Part shown: positions 48,830-60,159 of the stretch, in pieces | How the letters are laid out: each line of letters opens with the position of its first letter | How positions within the stretch are numbered: the first letter of the stretch is position 1 | Source: Carettochelys insculpta | Lineage: Eukaryota; Chordata; Testudines; Carettochelyidae | Direction of reading: 5' to 3' | NCBI RefSeq assembly: GCF_033958435.1 | Contig: NC_134142.1 | Location: 97,659,001 to 97,723,000, forward strand | Length of the DNA: 64,000 bases | Program-made: the position numbers and the translations under genes | Notes under the pieces: model-generated | The model's database searches: none | The model's input: only the letters and a program-made list of their open reading frames with translations | What the model was told of the DNA's origin: nothing

Positions 48830-51800
48830 GAGTAAACCCTGACAGAAAATCCAGAGGGGAGTCTTAAGGCGGTTCTGTGCCAACGTCTGGCATTCACCCG
48901 GCAACTCCTGCAGCTGAGCTGGTACCAGATGTAGAGGTTTTCCTCTCCTTTGGACTACATCAGTAAAGCCGAGAGGGGAACACTGGCGTCTGGGCAGCCC
49001 AGGGTCCCAATAATCACCCAAGCTCGTGCCTGGAGAGGTACTCCAGCATCGCTAACAGCGTTGAACCAACATGGGAGGTAACAGATACTGGTTATAAGCT
49101 CTTGCTCAATTGGCATAGAGAACAAGCTCCAGGGGTTGCCTCCAATGGTGGGAGAGATCGTCGCATCTCACTGGACAGTCACCGCCTGCCTCAAGCTGGG
49201 CAGCCCCCAGCCAATAGGGTACTGTCCCACCACAGTTCACCTGCCTCACTGGGTGCATGAGGCTTAAGGTTCCCAAACCTGACAAGTGACCTGAAATCTG
49301 AGCACCAGGCAAAACGATAAGAAAATCAACAAGAAAATAAAACCATCAAAGTTTTAAGCTTGCTTGCTGGAATGTGCGGACCATCCTGACAGGTCTGACT
49401 GAAGATCTTCAGGACATCAGCGACACCTGAAAGACCTCTGTCATCGATGACGAACTGAAGAGACTCCAAGTTGACATTGCTGCTCTGCAAGAGACACGTC
49501 TCGCAGATTCGGGATCTCTAAAGGAAAAGGACTACACCTTTTTCTGGCAGGGTAAAGCCCGAGAAGAACCCAGGGAGCATGGTGTTGGCTTCGCCATCAG
49601 AAACACCCTTCTACAAATGGTGAAATTAGTCAAAGGTGGATCAGAAAGACTCCTTCAGGTCATACTTCAAACTTGCACCGGTCCTGTCCACCCGATCAGC
49701 GCTTATGCCCCAACCCTGTACGCTGCACCGGAAGTAAAAGACAAGTTTTATGATGTGCTTAGTGCTGCCATAGTGCAAATACCTGCTTGCGAACAACTGT
49801 ACATTCTGGGTGACTTCAATGTGAGAGTTGAAGCTGATCGTGACTTGTGGCCTTCCTGCTTAGGCCACTTCAGTGTGGGAAAAATGAATGAAAATGGTCA
49901 GCGTCTTCTCGAACTTTGCACGTGCCACAATCTGTGCATCACAAACACATTTTTCCAAACCAAGCCACAGCACAGAGTGTCATGGAGACACCCACGCTCA
50001 AAACACTGGCATCAACTAGACATGGTCATCACTAGACGTGATAACCTCAAAAATGTCCTTCTGACACGCAGCTATCATAGTGCTGACTGCGATACAGATC
50101 ACTCGTTAGTTTGCTCCAAACTCAATGTGATTCCCAAGAAGCTGCACTGCTCTAAACCAACTGGAAGGCCCCGCATTGATGCCAGAAAGATGGCTAACTC
50201 AGAGAGAGCTGAAAAGTTCAGAGCAAACCTTGAGGAGAATCTGCGCAGCAACCCTGGGGGTGCCGATGTGACATCCAGATGGCAGCATCTGAGGGATACA
50301 ATGTACAACATGGCCTTGTCGGTGTTTGGAAGAAGAGCTGGAAACACAAATGACTGGTTCGAAGCTAACTCCGATGAGATGATTCCAGCCATTGAAAAAA
50401 GCGCGCTGTGCTCCTGGAATACAAATGTTCGCCAAGCCAGAATACCCTCAAGCGCTCAGAGCAGCCAGGAAAACAGTACAGCAGACGGCCAGGCGCTGTG
50501 CCAACAACTACTGGCTCGAGCTATGCAGCAGCATCCAGACCAGGGCTGACTTTGGTAACCTCAGGGGAATGTACAAGAGCATCAAGAAGGCGTTAGGACC
50601 CACCCAGAACAAGATGGCACCTCTGAAATCCAAATCTGGTGATGTCATCACTGACAAAACCAAACAGATGGAGCGCTGGGTCGAGCACTACTCCGAGCTG
50701 TACTCACGCGAGAACATTGTGGTCGACTCAGCCCTCGGTGCCGTCGAACTCCTACTAGTAATGGATGAACTGGATATGGAACCAACTGTGGATGAACTGA
50801 AGAAAGCCATTGACAACATTGCAGTAGGAAAGGCCCCGGGCCAGGATGGCATACCACCAGAGGTAATCAAGTGTACCACAGACACTCTCCTGGAACCCCG
50901 ACATGAGCTACTGTGCCTGTGCTGGAGAGAGGGAGAGGTTCCACAGGACATGCGCGACGCTAACATCATAACCTTGTATAAGAACAAAGGAGACAGAAGC
51001 GACTGCAACAATTACCGTGGAATCTCCCTCCTAAGCATCACTGGTAAACTGTTTGCTCGCGTCATCCTCAGCAGACTCCAGAAGATTGCTGAGAGGGTGT
51101 ATCCTGAATCACAGTGCAGATTCTGCGCAGAGAGATCTACCGTTGACATGGTCTTCTCTCTGAGGCAGCTGCAGGAGAAATGCAGGGAGCAGAGGAAGCC
51201 ACTCTATATTGCCTTCATCGACCTAACCAAGGCCTTCGACTTGGTCAGCAGGGATGGACTGTTCAAACTGCTCCACAAGATAGGTTGTCCGCCACAGTTA
51301 CTCAAGATGATCCAGTCTTTCCATGAAGACATGAGAGGAACCGTCTAATACAATGGCACATTATCGGATGCTTTCAACATCAGGAGCAGCGTCAAACAAG
51401 GATGTGTCCTTGCTCCTACATTGTTTGGGATCTTCTTCGCACTCCTCCTTAAACACACCTTTGGATCTTCAATAAAGGGCATCTTTTTGCCCACAAGATC
51501 TGATGGGAAACTGTTTAATCTTGCAAGGCTGAAAGCTAAATCTAAGGTGCGGGAAGTCCTCATCAGAGATATGCTGTTCGCAGATGACGCTGCTGTCATG
51601 TCACACACAGAAGACCAGCTTCAGAAGCTGCTGGATCGGTTCTCCAAAGCATGCAAGGACTTTGGGCTTACCATCAGCCTAAAGAAGACAAATGTACTTG
51701 CTCAGGACGTTGCTGATTCTCCATCAATCAGCACTGACAACTATATGTTAGAGGTAGTCCACAAGTTCGTTTACCTCAGGTCCACCATCACTGAAACCAT

Positions 51801-52565
51801 GTCCTTGGAGACTGAGCTAAATAGGAGGATCGGTAAAGCAGCCACTACTCTGTCCAGACTCAGCGAGAGAGTGTGGAATAACAACTGTACACTCACACCA
51901 AAATGCAAGTCTACAGAGCCTGCATCCTCAGCACCCTCCTTTACGGCAGCAAGACTTGGACCCTGTACGCTCACCAGGAAAAGAGGCTGAACGTCTTCCA
52001 CTTGCGCTGCCTCAGGTGCATCCTTGGAATATTGTGGAAGGACAGAGTGTCTAACAGTACTGTCCTTGAGCAAGCTGGAATCCCAACTATGCACACCCTC
52101 CTCAGGCAGCGTCGGCTCCGCTGGCTTGGCCGCGTCCACAGGATGAATGATGGAAGGATCCCAAAAGACATCTTGTATGGCGAGCTAGCCTCTGGCAAAA
52201 GACCTCCCGGACGCCCCCAGCTGCACTACAAAGATGTTTGCAAGAGAGACCTCAGGGAAGTAGACATCAAGCCAGACAGCTGGGAGGAGCTGGCAGACGA
52301 TCGCAGCAGATGGAGGCAGGAACTATACAAAGGCCTTCAGAAGGGTGAGTTGAGGATCACACAGCTAGCAAAGGAGAAGTGAGCCCAGAGAAAGCACAGC
52401 AAGGACCTGCCAGACACCCATTAAATATGCAACCGATGTAGCAAGGACTGTCACTCTCATGTGGGTCTTCACAGTCACAGCCGACGCTGCAAGTGAAGAT
52501 GGCCAAACGGAACTACGAAGGGCGCGATCCATAGTCTATGTAGACTGAAGGATGCTGCTACTACT
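48830..52565 (+). mobile_element. Nearly full-length APE-type non-LTR retrotransposon
   Basis: A leader (about 48830-49340) is followed by an apurinic-type endonuclease, reverse transcriptase and a C-terminal zinc finger, then a 3' end of GAAGGATGCTGCTACTACTG, a short trinucleotide-like tail. The protein is clearly distinct from the CR1 copies in the window. I do not assign the clade (RTE-, L2- or I-like); a phylogeny would be required. The 5' boundary is uncertain because the GC-rich DNA upstream may also belong to it. Confidence 0.88.
49341..52496 (+). pseudogene. Retrotransposon polyprotein: endonuclease, reverse transcriptase, zinc finger; broken
   Basis: Endonuclease part (about 49341-50110): ACWNVRT, IAALQETRLADSG, ISAYAPT, ILGDFNV and DTDHSLV carry the family's Asn, Glu, Asp and His positions. 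Reverse transcriptase (about 50790-51610): ITLYKNKGDRSDCNNYRGIS, FIDLTKAFD and FADDAAVM. The C-terminal region has LLYGSKTWTLY, then RLRWLGRVHRM and LHYKDVCKRDL, and ends in a zinc finger (CNRCSKDCHSHVGLHSHSRR, from about 52439). Lesions I can see: an in-frame TGA at 49428, frameshifts near 50397 and 50447, a TAA at 51346 where one C-to-T change from CAA would explain it, a frameshift near 51890, and stops at 52380 and 52431 before the zinc finger. The real start codon is not identifiable. Not functional. Confidence 0.9.
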
Positions 52566-52759
52566 GTAGGACATCTGAATTAGGTGTATTGTATTTTATT
52601 CCTGTGTCATAAAAAATACGTATATGTAGGAGATTATATGCCAACCACTGTTTCATGTGGACTGTTTTTCCTCAGCATTTACTGTCCCTTGCCTGATATG
52701 TGTATTATTTGCAAATTTCAGTCTAGTGCATATATCACTCTCTGAACACCAGAAACTAA

Positions 52760-53006
52760 GGGCTTGTTTTCACTTCTGCGAAGATCGACTCAGTCAGGGT
52801 CAATCTCTCTGGGTCAGCAGTTGAGCCCTATACTCCTCGCTATCATGAGGAGGCAGGGAGGTTGACAGGAGAAATGCTCCTATCAACCTTCCTTACCGAA
52901 GGCAGTCAAATAAGTCAATTTCTGATACATCGCTTCTAGCTACACAAATCCTGTAGCTAGAATTGTGTATCTGAAATTGACTTATTTTCCTAACATAGAC
53001 TAAACC
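52760..53006. mobile_element. Miniature transposon with TAA flanks
   Basis: Left end GGGCTTGTTTTCACTTCTG and inverted right end GGTTTAGTCTATGTTAGG; TAA before (52757-52759) and after (53007-53009). The interior holds GAGGTTGACAGGAGAAATGC and TGTAGCTAGAATTGTGTATC, shared in diverged form with 59161-60153 and 20742-21032. Confidence 0.6.
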
Positions 53007-53009
53007 TAA

Positions 53010-55870
53010 GCAGATATTTGATGACTTGGTTCACTACTATGGAAAATTGGTGAGAGGGCCAGACTGAGGCAACTAAGTTGTGGAAGGGAAGTTCCTAGTC
53101 ATCCTACAAGGTGTACAGAAGCTAACATAGTATAAGAGTGATAGAATAATTGTTTCCGTTCAGACTGCAAGCCCTTTCAAGATATTACATTATTATTATT
53201 AATTATTGTTAGAAGAAATTACTTGTGAAATAATCTCCTTTAATAAGAAAATATGCCTACTATCACAAATTAAATTAATATAAATCTGATGTTTCTTTAT
53301 TAGACGATCACCCTGGCTAGGCAACCTGGATTTGTTCCTTAAACCAAGTTCCATATCGTAGCTTTGCTATTACTGGTGAAGTTCATTGCTGGACACACCA
53401 CCAGCACAGCACATGGATATTAATTAAGTGCTTACTGTGACAGAGAATGTGGCTCTTAAGTGGTGTCTAGGACTTGAACTGGCCTGCAACACATGGGTGA
53501 ATTTAATCCTAGCGATACAAGACCCTATCCAGTTCAATCCTCATTAAAGTCAATGGAAAGTTTCCCACTGATTTCATTGGACATTGGATCAGACCCAAAG
53601 TAGTAGCTAAAGATTTATAACCTTTGGAGTAGCGACAATCAGACCACCATGGATTTACATCCAGTGTGAGAAGATAGAGATGAATTATATGCATGTGCTT
53701 CTCTATTACTTATATTTTCCATTTCCAGTATTTCTAACCAGAAGATTGGACATGGTTTAAATCCAAAGTAATATTTTGTGAAAATTATACTTATAACATT
53801 CAGATGGTTGCAGTTTGTCTTTGCCATTTTGCTAACTTCTCCAGTTATGTGAATATAATAGGCATTTGATTAAAATGTTTAAAAACATTTTACATTGGCA
53901 GATGCCTAATTGTGAGCACATTTTTTGACATTCAACATGCCACCTTAACTAAATTTAATGTAACATCACAGATAGATTATTTCATTTGGATGTCAATTTA
54001 ATTTTTTCTCTATGCTTCTAACATAAGACTGCTCTACTGGCTCAAGTCTTCAGCTATCTGGTATTACAAAAATGATCCACGAATAGCCTAAAAATAATCA
54101 GAGAAACAATATTTTTTGTTTTGCCAACATTCCTTAAGTTGCCAACCTTGATTATCTTATGATCCAGAATACATTGTTTTAATGAGTGCCACATGCCAAC
54201 GCAAAACACTTTCCATCAGTAAAAGCTATTTTACGAAATAATTTTGAACTCAGATGATGACTCTTTAAAATATGAAAAGTCCACGTCAGTGGCATCCGAA
54301 GGGAATATAAGGGAATGCCACATTTCTCCTCCCTGTCAAGTGCTGCTTCCCTGCAGCCAGGCACCCTGCCCCGCCCTTTACCCATGGAAGCCACCCTGGA
54401 ATGTGGCTGCAGCTGCCACTGAGTAAGCTGCCCCAGAATGCAGCTGGAACCTGCTGGGGCTGGAGGAGCTGCCTCTGCTGCTGCTAGCATATGCTTTTCC
54501 CAGCAAGTGGTGGGGGCACGTGCACAAAGTGGCTGGAGGGTTGTCCACGTGTGCAGCAATCCTGAGCAGCACTTTGCCACACTCCCATTCACCACATATA
54601 ACAAATGGGGAGTGTATGGGACACTGCTGGGCCACATGGATATTTTTCTCCTAGTAACTGCAGTTTTTACTGAACTGTGAACATAGCAAATTGGACCTTA
54701 AAAAGCGAAATAATTGACCGAGTCCACAACGTGCTATAGCTGCAAAAAGACATAGAGCGATGCTGACAGGCCAAGTGTCAGCTCATGCCAAGGTCCCCAT
54801 GTCTCAACTAGATGTCAATAGATACATAGCTGGAATCTGTCTGGCTTATTTGGTAGCTCATAATGATAAAACTAGATATTAGAATGATAAGAAAGTCTTT
54901 AGATTATCAATTGCTTTTAATACTGTGTTCCGTATTGCAGTGTAATAGTTGAGCAAATGTATTGTGAGTGTCTGACTGTGTGACCCTCCATACAGGAGAG
55001 GGACATGAGAGTGAAGAGCTGCTCTTTTCCCGACATTGTTAAACCACTCCCTATGGAGGAGACCCATTGATACCACACGGGCCATGATTACATCTTACAA
55101 CTGGAAACTCTCTACAACTGCATTGAGAAACCATCAACTAAGGTCTAAAGATTTACTGTCATTTGGATTTCCTCGCTAGAGATGGTGAGTCATGCAAGGT
55201 GTTGTCTGCTATCAGCTGTGTTTGCTATTGAGAGTATATGGAAGGAGGGGAGATAAAAACTCCACACCAAAGGAAATAAGGAAATCTATTTTACTTGTAG
55301 TCTTGCGGTGGGGAGGAGAGGGGAGAAGGGGTTGTGGCAAGCTGTTTCCATGCATCAGCAATAACTCCCTAGCTGCTTAGCCTGGATTAGCCTTAAAGGA
55401 CACACAGAGCTTGCTGATTATAGAAACCTGTATTACGGTTTGAAATCTAAGATGGGCACGGGCTCACGTGTCTAAATAGCGGTGCTTTGACTTCATAAAT
55501 TACTTTAATTTTCTTTTCCTTTTTAATATATCTTCATACAGTTTACTATAGGATTGGTTACAAGCATTGTTTTTGGTGTCAGACCTAAGCACAATTGACC
55601 TAGTTAAGTGATTGGTCCTTTGGCATTAGGAATAACCTGAATATTGCTGCAATTCTTGGTGCAAGGAGCCATCCATCACTGACATACACTCAGCTAGGTG
55701 GCAAGACAGACTGATGGGCCCAAATGGATTGTCTCTGAATCCATGTTAAGGCTGTTAAAGTGCCTGAGAAGCTTACACTTGGTGCAACTGGTTAATTCAG
55801 AATTACAAAACAATTTGAGGTTTGCGCCCTGGTTTCCATTGTGCCTGAAGTGGGTATTGCTATTCTAATG
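53010..55870. other. Intergenic DNA with one GC-richer stretch
   Basis: 53500-53602 is an old palindromic repeat trace (CATTAAAGTCAATGGAAAG, CCACTGATTTCATTGGAC). 54280-54650 is GC-richer with CTGCTGC/CAGCAG words and overlapping frames of up to 152 codons, none recognisable; it looks like another unclassified transposon copy. Nothing else. Confidence 0.4.
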
Positions 55871-55875
55871 TCACC

Positions 55876-56490
55876 ATTGAGAATGTCACAGGTATATTAA
55901 CAAGAGTTTTGTATTTAAGACACTGGATTTAACTGTCCCACTCTGCTCAGCGCTGATGAGACCTGAGCTGGAGTTTTGGTTCCAGTTCCAGGCACTGCAC
56001 TTTAGGAAAGATGTAGAAAAATTAGAGTCAGTCCATAGGAAAGCAACAAAAATAAATAAACAAATACATACATACATACATAACAGGCTTAGAAAAGCTA
56101 ATTTATGAGGAAATGTGAGAAAAACTTGGTATGTTTACTTCTGAAAGAAATGGAGAGGGATCTGATAGCAGTCTTGAAATGTGATAAAGGCTGTTGTAGG
56201 CCCAGTTACAGTTACCAATTATTCTTCATGTCCACTAAAGTTAGGACAAGAAATAATGAATCTAATCTGCAGCCCAGGAGATTTAGATAAGGTGGGAAAA
56301 ACACCTTTCTATCTACACTGGTAGTTTGTTCCAGAATTGCCTTCAAAGGCAGACTGTGGGATCCCAGTCACTGGAGATATTTAAGAACAGGTGAGACAAA
56401 AACCTGTCAGGGATGGTCTGGCTTTACTTGTCCCTGCCTTGTTGCAAAGGCAGGCCTAATGTCTCTTTGAGTTCTCTTCCCACCTCCCTT
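55876..56490 (+). mobile_element. Degraded CR1 LINE 3' part, plus strand
   Basis: GATGAGACCTGAGCTGGAGT, GGAAAGATGTAGAAAAATTA, GAAAGCAACAAAAATAA, AGGTTTAGAT-like and CCTGTCAGGGATGGTCTGG follow the CR1 C-terminal coding region and 3' UTR in order. It is older and more diverged than the copy at 7770. A microsatellite (56045-56082) has expanded inside it. Confidence 0.75.
56045..56082. repeat. AAATA/CATA microsatellite
   Basis: AAATAAATAAACAAATA followed by four to five CATA units, at the position where CR1 normally has an A-rich codon run (GCAACAAAAATGATT), so it probably arose by slippage there. Confidence 0.85.
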
Positions 56491-56504
56491 TCTAACAATG
56501 CAAT

Positions 56505-56760
56505 ACATTGTAGCCCTAGCTCAAAATAAGTTATGCAATTTGTGTTGTGCAAACCGCATAACTTATTCCAAGGCATCTTATTTTGAACCTGATGGAGGCT
56601 ACACTGCACTGGCATTCAAAATAAGTGCTTATTTTGAACTACCAGTAACAAAACACCACACTCAAAATAGCCCTGCTATTTCAAGCGTGGTGTTGAGCTG
56701 CACAGTTTCTATTTCAGGATGCAAATGTATATCAGAATAGAAACCACAGTGTAGCCTTAG
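56505..56760. mobile_element. Miniature transposon, CAAAATAAGTTATGC type
   Basis: Left TTGTAGCCCTAGCTCAAAAT and inverted right end (AAGGCTACACTGTGGTTTC). The middle contains CAAAATAAG words in both orientations and GAGGCATCTTATTTTGAACC, shared with 24195-24345. Inserted just after the CR1 tail. Confidence 0.6.
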
Positions 56761-56764
56761 TCTA

Positions 56765-59160
56765 AGACTTTTGGGCCAGACCCTTAGCCAGTGTAAATCA
56801 GTTTAGTTCCATTGGAAGCAGGGATCTAAACCAAATCTTTGCTACTTCATTAAGCTTTGACGAATTTTCCAAGAACCTGCAACTCATCCATTAGTTTTTA
56901 AGGACTATTGATTGTATAAGCAGATAGAATATATACCACTACGGAGTTTCATTCATACTGACAAGCAAAGAAAAAACTCCAAGATGACAACGGACTAGGT
57001 TCTGCAATTGAATTCATGTGTCTGCAGTGTGACTCCAGCCCCCATTTCAAAGGAAGTCAGAACATTCCTAATTTCAAAATAAACTGGATTAAACTCTATG
57101 TCAAGGAAACACCATTTTCTCCATTTTAGATGTGCTTATGATTTCGTTTATAAAAGGAGGATGGGGATGTGATCCATGATCATTATCAGGAAGACAGTTG
57201 CAATTCCCATGAATTAACACTCTTGGACTTTTGCACAAAGTTTTAGGTTCAAATTGACCTAAAATCTGAAATCCAACTTCCGCTGAAACTGCCAAGCATT
57301 GCCTCCTTTTTAATAGACCCATAAATTTGTCCCTGGACTCTGAAGCAATGGAAAGGGTTTCATTTCAAAACTGGCCAATATTCACAAAACTTGGCTAGAG
57401 CTGGAAGTTTGTAATAATACCTGACGCCAGGCAAGATTTTGGTTTTACAATGAAGGATTCATGCAAGTGTGGTGATAATCACTATGCAACTCTGGCGGAG
57501 TTCCCTTAATAAAAGAATGTTTCTGGTGGTGATGGATGTTCTTGAATTTTTTCTGTATCTTTGACATACCTACTTTATTGTCTAGATCAGGTCAAAGCTA
57601 AAATCCTTGAATCATAAAGGACATCTTTACTGCTATTTCACAGGAAACATTTTCAAGTTTTAGATTTACATTTGGTTCTAGTGAAGTCATTGCACAATGT
57701 ACCCTCCACCTCAAAATACAAGTTCAGGAATGAACACAAAAAATAGCCATGTGCATTCTCATTTTCCCTCTCAGCTTTGCATTTCTTCTGAATAGGAAAC
57801 AAACTCAGAAATGTCTGAGACAGAGTTTGAAAATTCCTATCTAAATAAGGGAGAATCCTGTACTGGGAAAACACACTTTTCTGTTTCCTCCCTAATCAGA
57901 CCAGATATTCTGAGTCTGAGTGATTTCAGAGCCACATTCAAATGATATAGCACTTGAATGTAATTCAGTTTATGTTTTACACACAGAAATTATACTAAAG
58001 GAACATTATTCAGATTGTAAAGTTAAACATCAAAAGCGAGCAAATGCAAGAATTAAAGTCGCCTCAGACATTAATGTTCGCATCATGTTTATGAAAGGAG
58101 GTGGTGTCATTATCTACATTTTACAGATTAGCAACTCAGGAATAGAGATTCCATATCCCCTATGTTTGGGTGCCTATTATGAGACACCCAAATCCCGATT
58201 TTTCAGAGAACTTGATGTTATATCACACTGTATATGTTCAAAGCACAGCTCCCAGTGAGTTTAGCTGTAGTTGGGAGTTCTCAGCATTTGTGAAAATCAG
58301 AGCCCTGGGGTCTCAAGTCAGGCACCAAGGAACTGAGGAACTCCCGGTTAGTGGTTGTCATGGCTGTAGACTAGCTGTACCTATCCCCTTTTTTGATCTC
58401 ATTGCACCCCCCAGAACTCTTGCCTTTACCTCTCCTGGGGTGGGATTTTGTGCTTTCTCACTGGCAGGTTAAGAGTACGTGATGAGTGAAGTGTTTGATC
58501 CCCCATATTGTGCTAGTTCTCAGAGAGCAAGTGAGTATGAATGACATCTGTGATGAGTTTGAAACTGGTGGTTATATATGTGACACAGCTAAGCCATGCC
58601 TCTACTGCTGCTTCCATCCATGTTACTGAGTACACACTAGTCTGGCCTACAGTACCCTGTGTATCAACTCTGCTTACAGTGCCTGTGTCAGTCCAGTTTC
58701 CCTGAAGTACTTCGCAGCAACTACCTCCTTTCTTGATAGGAAAGAAAGTCTCATTGTTTGATCAGTTCCCAGCCTTTTGCCCTACTTGCCAAAACCAGTT
58801 CAGTAGGTTCAATAGGTGGTTGACCCAGACTCCACAGAGCATATAGGTCTGCCACTGTCCCTTAACAGCATTCAAGGTGATTTATCTTGAGCTATTATTT
58901 GCATCATGCTTGTTTTCTTTACAGACTGCTATTAAACTAAACCAACACGTTCATACAGGAGACAATCCAATAACGAAGTTGACATACGGCATTCATATGT
59001 TATTACTGCGCAGTACTACATCCATCAGAATAGATGTAGCCTTAGTACCTGGTTAAATATTGTGGCTGCCAAGCAACATACAGGAACTCTGTGGCACAGT
59101 CAAGGACAGAACTCAGTTCTCCAGATTGGCAATCAGCTACCTTAACTAAGGGTTGGTCTA
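56765..59160. other. Intergenic DNA with faint old repeats
   Basis: 56775-56830 (CCAGTGTAAATCAGTTTAG) is an old palindromic-family trace. 58175-58310 contains inverted TTTTCAGAG/GAAAATCAG words of another ancient repeat. No gene is recognised. Confidence 0.4.
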
Positions 59161-59325
59161 CACTTGGGGAGAAATTTGACCTCAAAGATGCAACTGGAGT
59201 TACAAGACTAGCATAGCTGGAGTTGACATACTTAGGTCAGCTTTCTCTGCCATTCCCACAGCAGGGGGTTAATAGGAGAAACTCTCCTGTTGACTTCCTG
59301 CAAGGAGTACTGGAGTCAAGAGGAA

Positions 59326-60040
59326 CAGAGAGGTAGCCATGTTAGCCTGTAATCCAACAAGACAGAACAGCAGAGATGTAGCACTTTAAAAAAATAACAA
59401 AATGATTTATTTGGTGATGAGCTTTCGTGGGACAGACCCACTTCATCAGATCAATCTCATTTCCAATACAGACTGACATTTATAAGTACAGACGACCAAA
59501 AAAATTGCAATACAATATGTACATTGGACAGGCAGAACAAAACCTTCACCAAAGAATAAATGGACATAGAGTAGGCATCGGGAATCTCAATACACATAAG
59601 CCAGCCAGTGAACACTTCAATGGAGTGGGCTATTCTGTTAAAGACCTGAGAATTTGTGTCCTAGAGCACAGAGAATTTACAAAGAGATTACATTGAGAAA
59701 TTTCTGAATTGGAATTGATATTCAAATTTGAAACATTAACACGTGGTATGAACAGAGACACCAATTACCTCATGCTGCATCCCTTCCTTTGATGCTTGTA
59801 ATTATCTCAGGCAGGACACTTAACATCCCCCCCTCCCTTAACTCCCTCCTTCAGTCCTATGTACTTGATGTGTCAGTTTTTATTGCAGGTTTTTTTTGGT
59901 CCTCTGTACTTATAAATGTCAGTCTGGATTGGAAATTGGATTGATCTGAAGAAGTGGGTCTGTCCCATGAAAGCTCATCACCGAATAAATAATTTTGTTA
60001 ATCTTTAAAGTGCTACATTTCTGCTGTTTTGCTTTGTTGC
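59326..60040 (+). mobile_element. Truncated Penelope-like element with inverted ends and 12-bp target duplication
   Basis: Flanked by AGTCAAGAGGAA (59314-59325) and AGTCAACAGGAA (60041-60052), an 11-of-12 duplication. The left arm (about 59370-59490) and right arm (about 59903-60027) are inverted copies: for example GAGCTTTCGTGGGACAGACC on the left and GGTCTGTCCCATGAAAGCTC-type DNA on the right, and the ATTTATAAGTACAG/CTGTACTTATAAAT pair. Only the endonuclease region lies between the arms. Confidence 0.85.
59427..59792 (+). pseudogene. Penelope-like GIY-YIG endonuclease fragment
   Basis: Reads KKLQYNMYIGQAEQNLHQRI, then HFNGVGYSVKDLRICVLEHR, then, past a TGA at 59694-59696 (an Arg CGA codon is likely in the family), EISELELIFKFETLTRGMNR and a stop at 59790-59792. 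The motifs match the endonuclease at 39991-40305. The upstream part of the frame is terminal-repeat sequence, so no reverse transcriptase remains. One nonsense change separates it from an open endonuclease frame, but without the rest of the element it is inert. Confidence 0.85.
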
Positions 60041-60159
60041 AGTCAACAGGAATGCCCTCAGTTCATGATTTAGCATGACCCTACCAGACATGTTAATCAA
60101 ACCCCAGAAGATTGGTCTCTGCAGCACTGACATTACAGTAAGCATAGCCAAGATAGCTA

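Larger units (their letters stand above)
59161..60153. mobile_element. Miniature transposon split by a Penelope-like insertion
   Basis: Left part starts GGTTGGTCTACACTTGGGGA and runs through GCATAGCTGGAGTTGACATA and GGAGAAACTCTCCTGTTGAC. After the insert it resumes at about 60041 with AGTCAACAGGAATGCCCTC, then GATTTAGCATGACCCTACC, and ends near GTAAGCATAGCCAAGA. The ends are inverted relatives. Noncoding. Confidence 0.7.

Noticed and set aside
54179..54637. 152-codon minus-strand frame
   Set aside because: GC-richer repeat-like DNA with overlapping frames on both strands and no recognisable motif.
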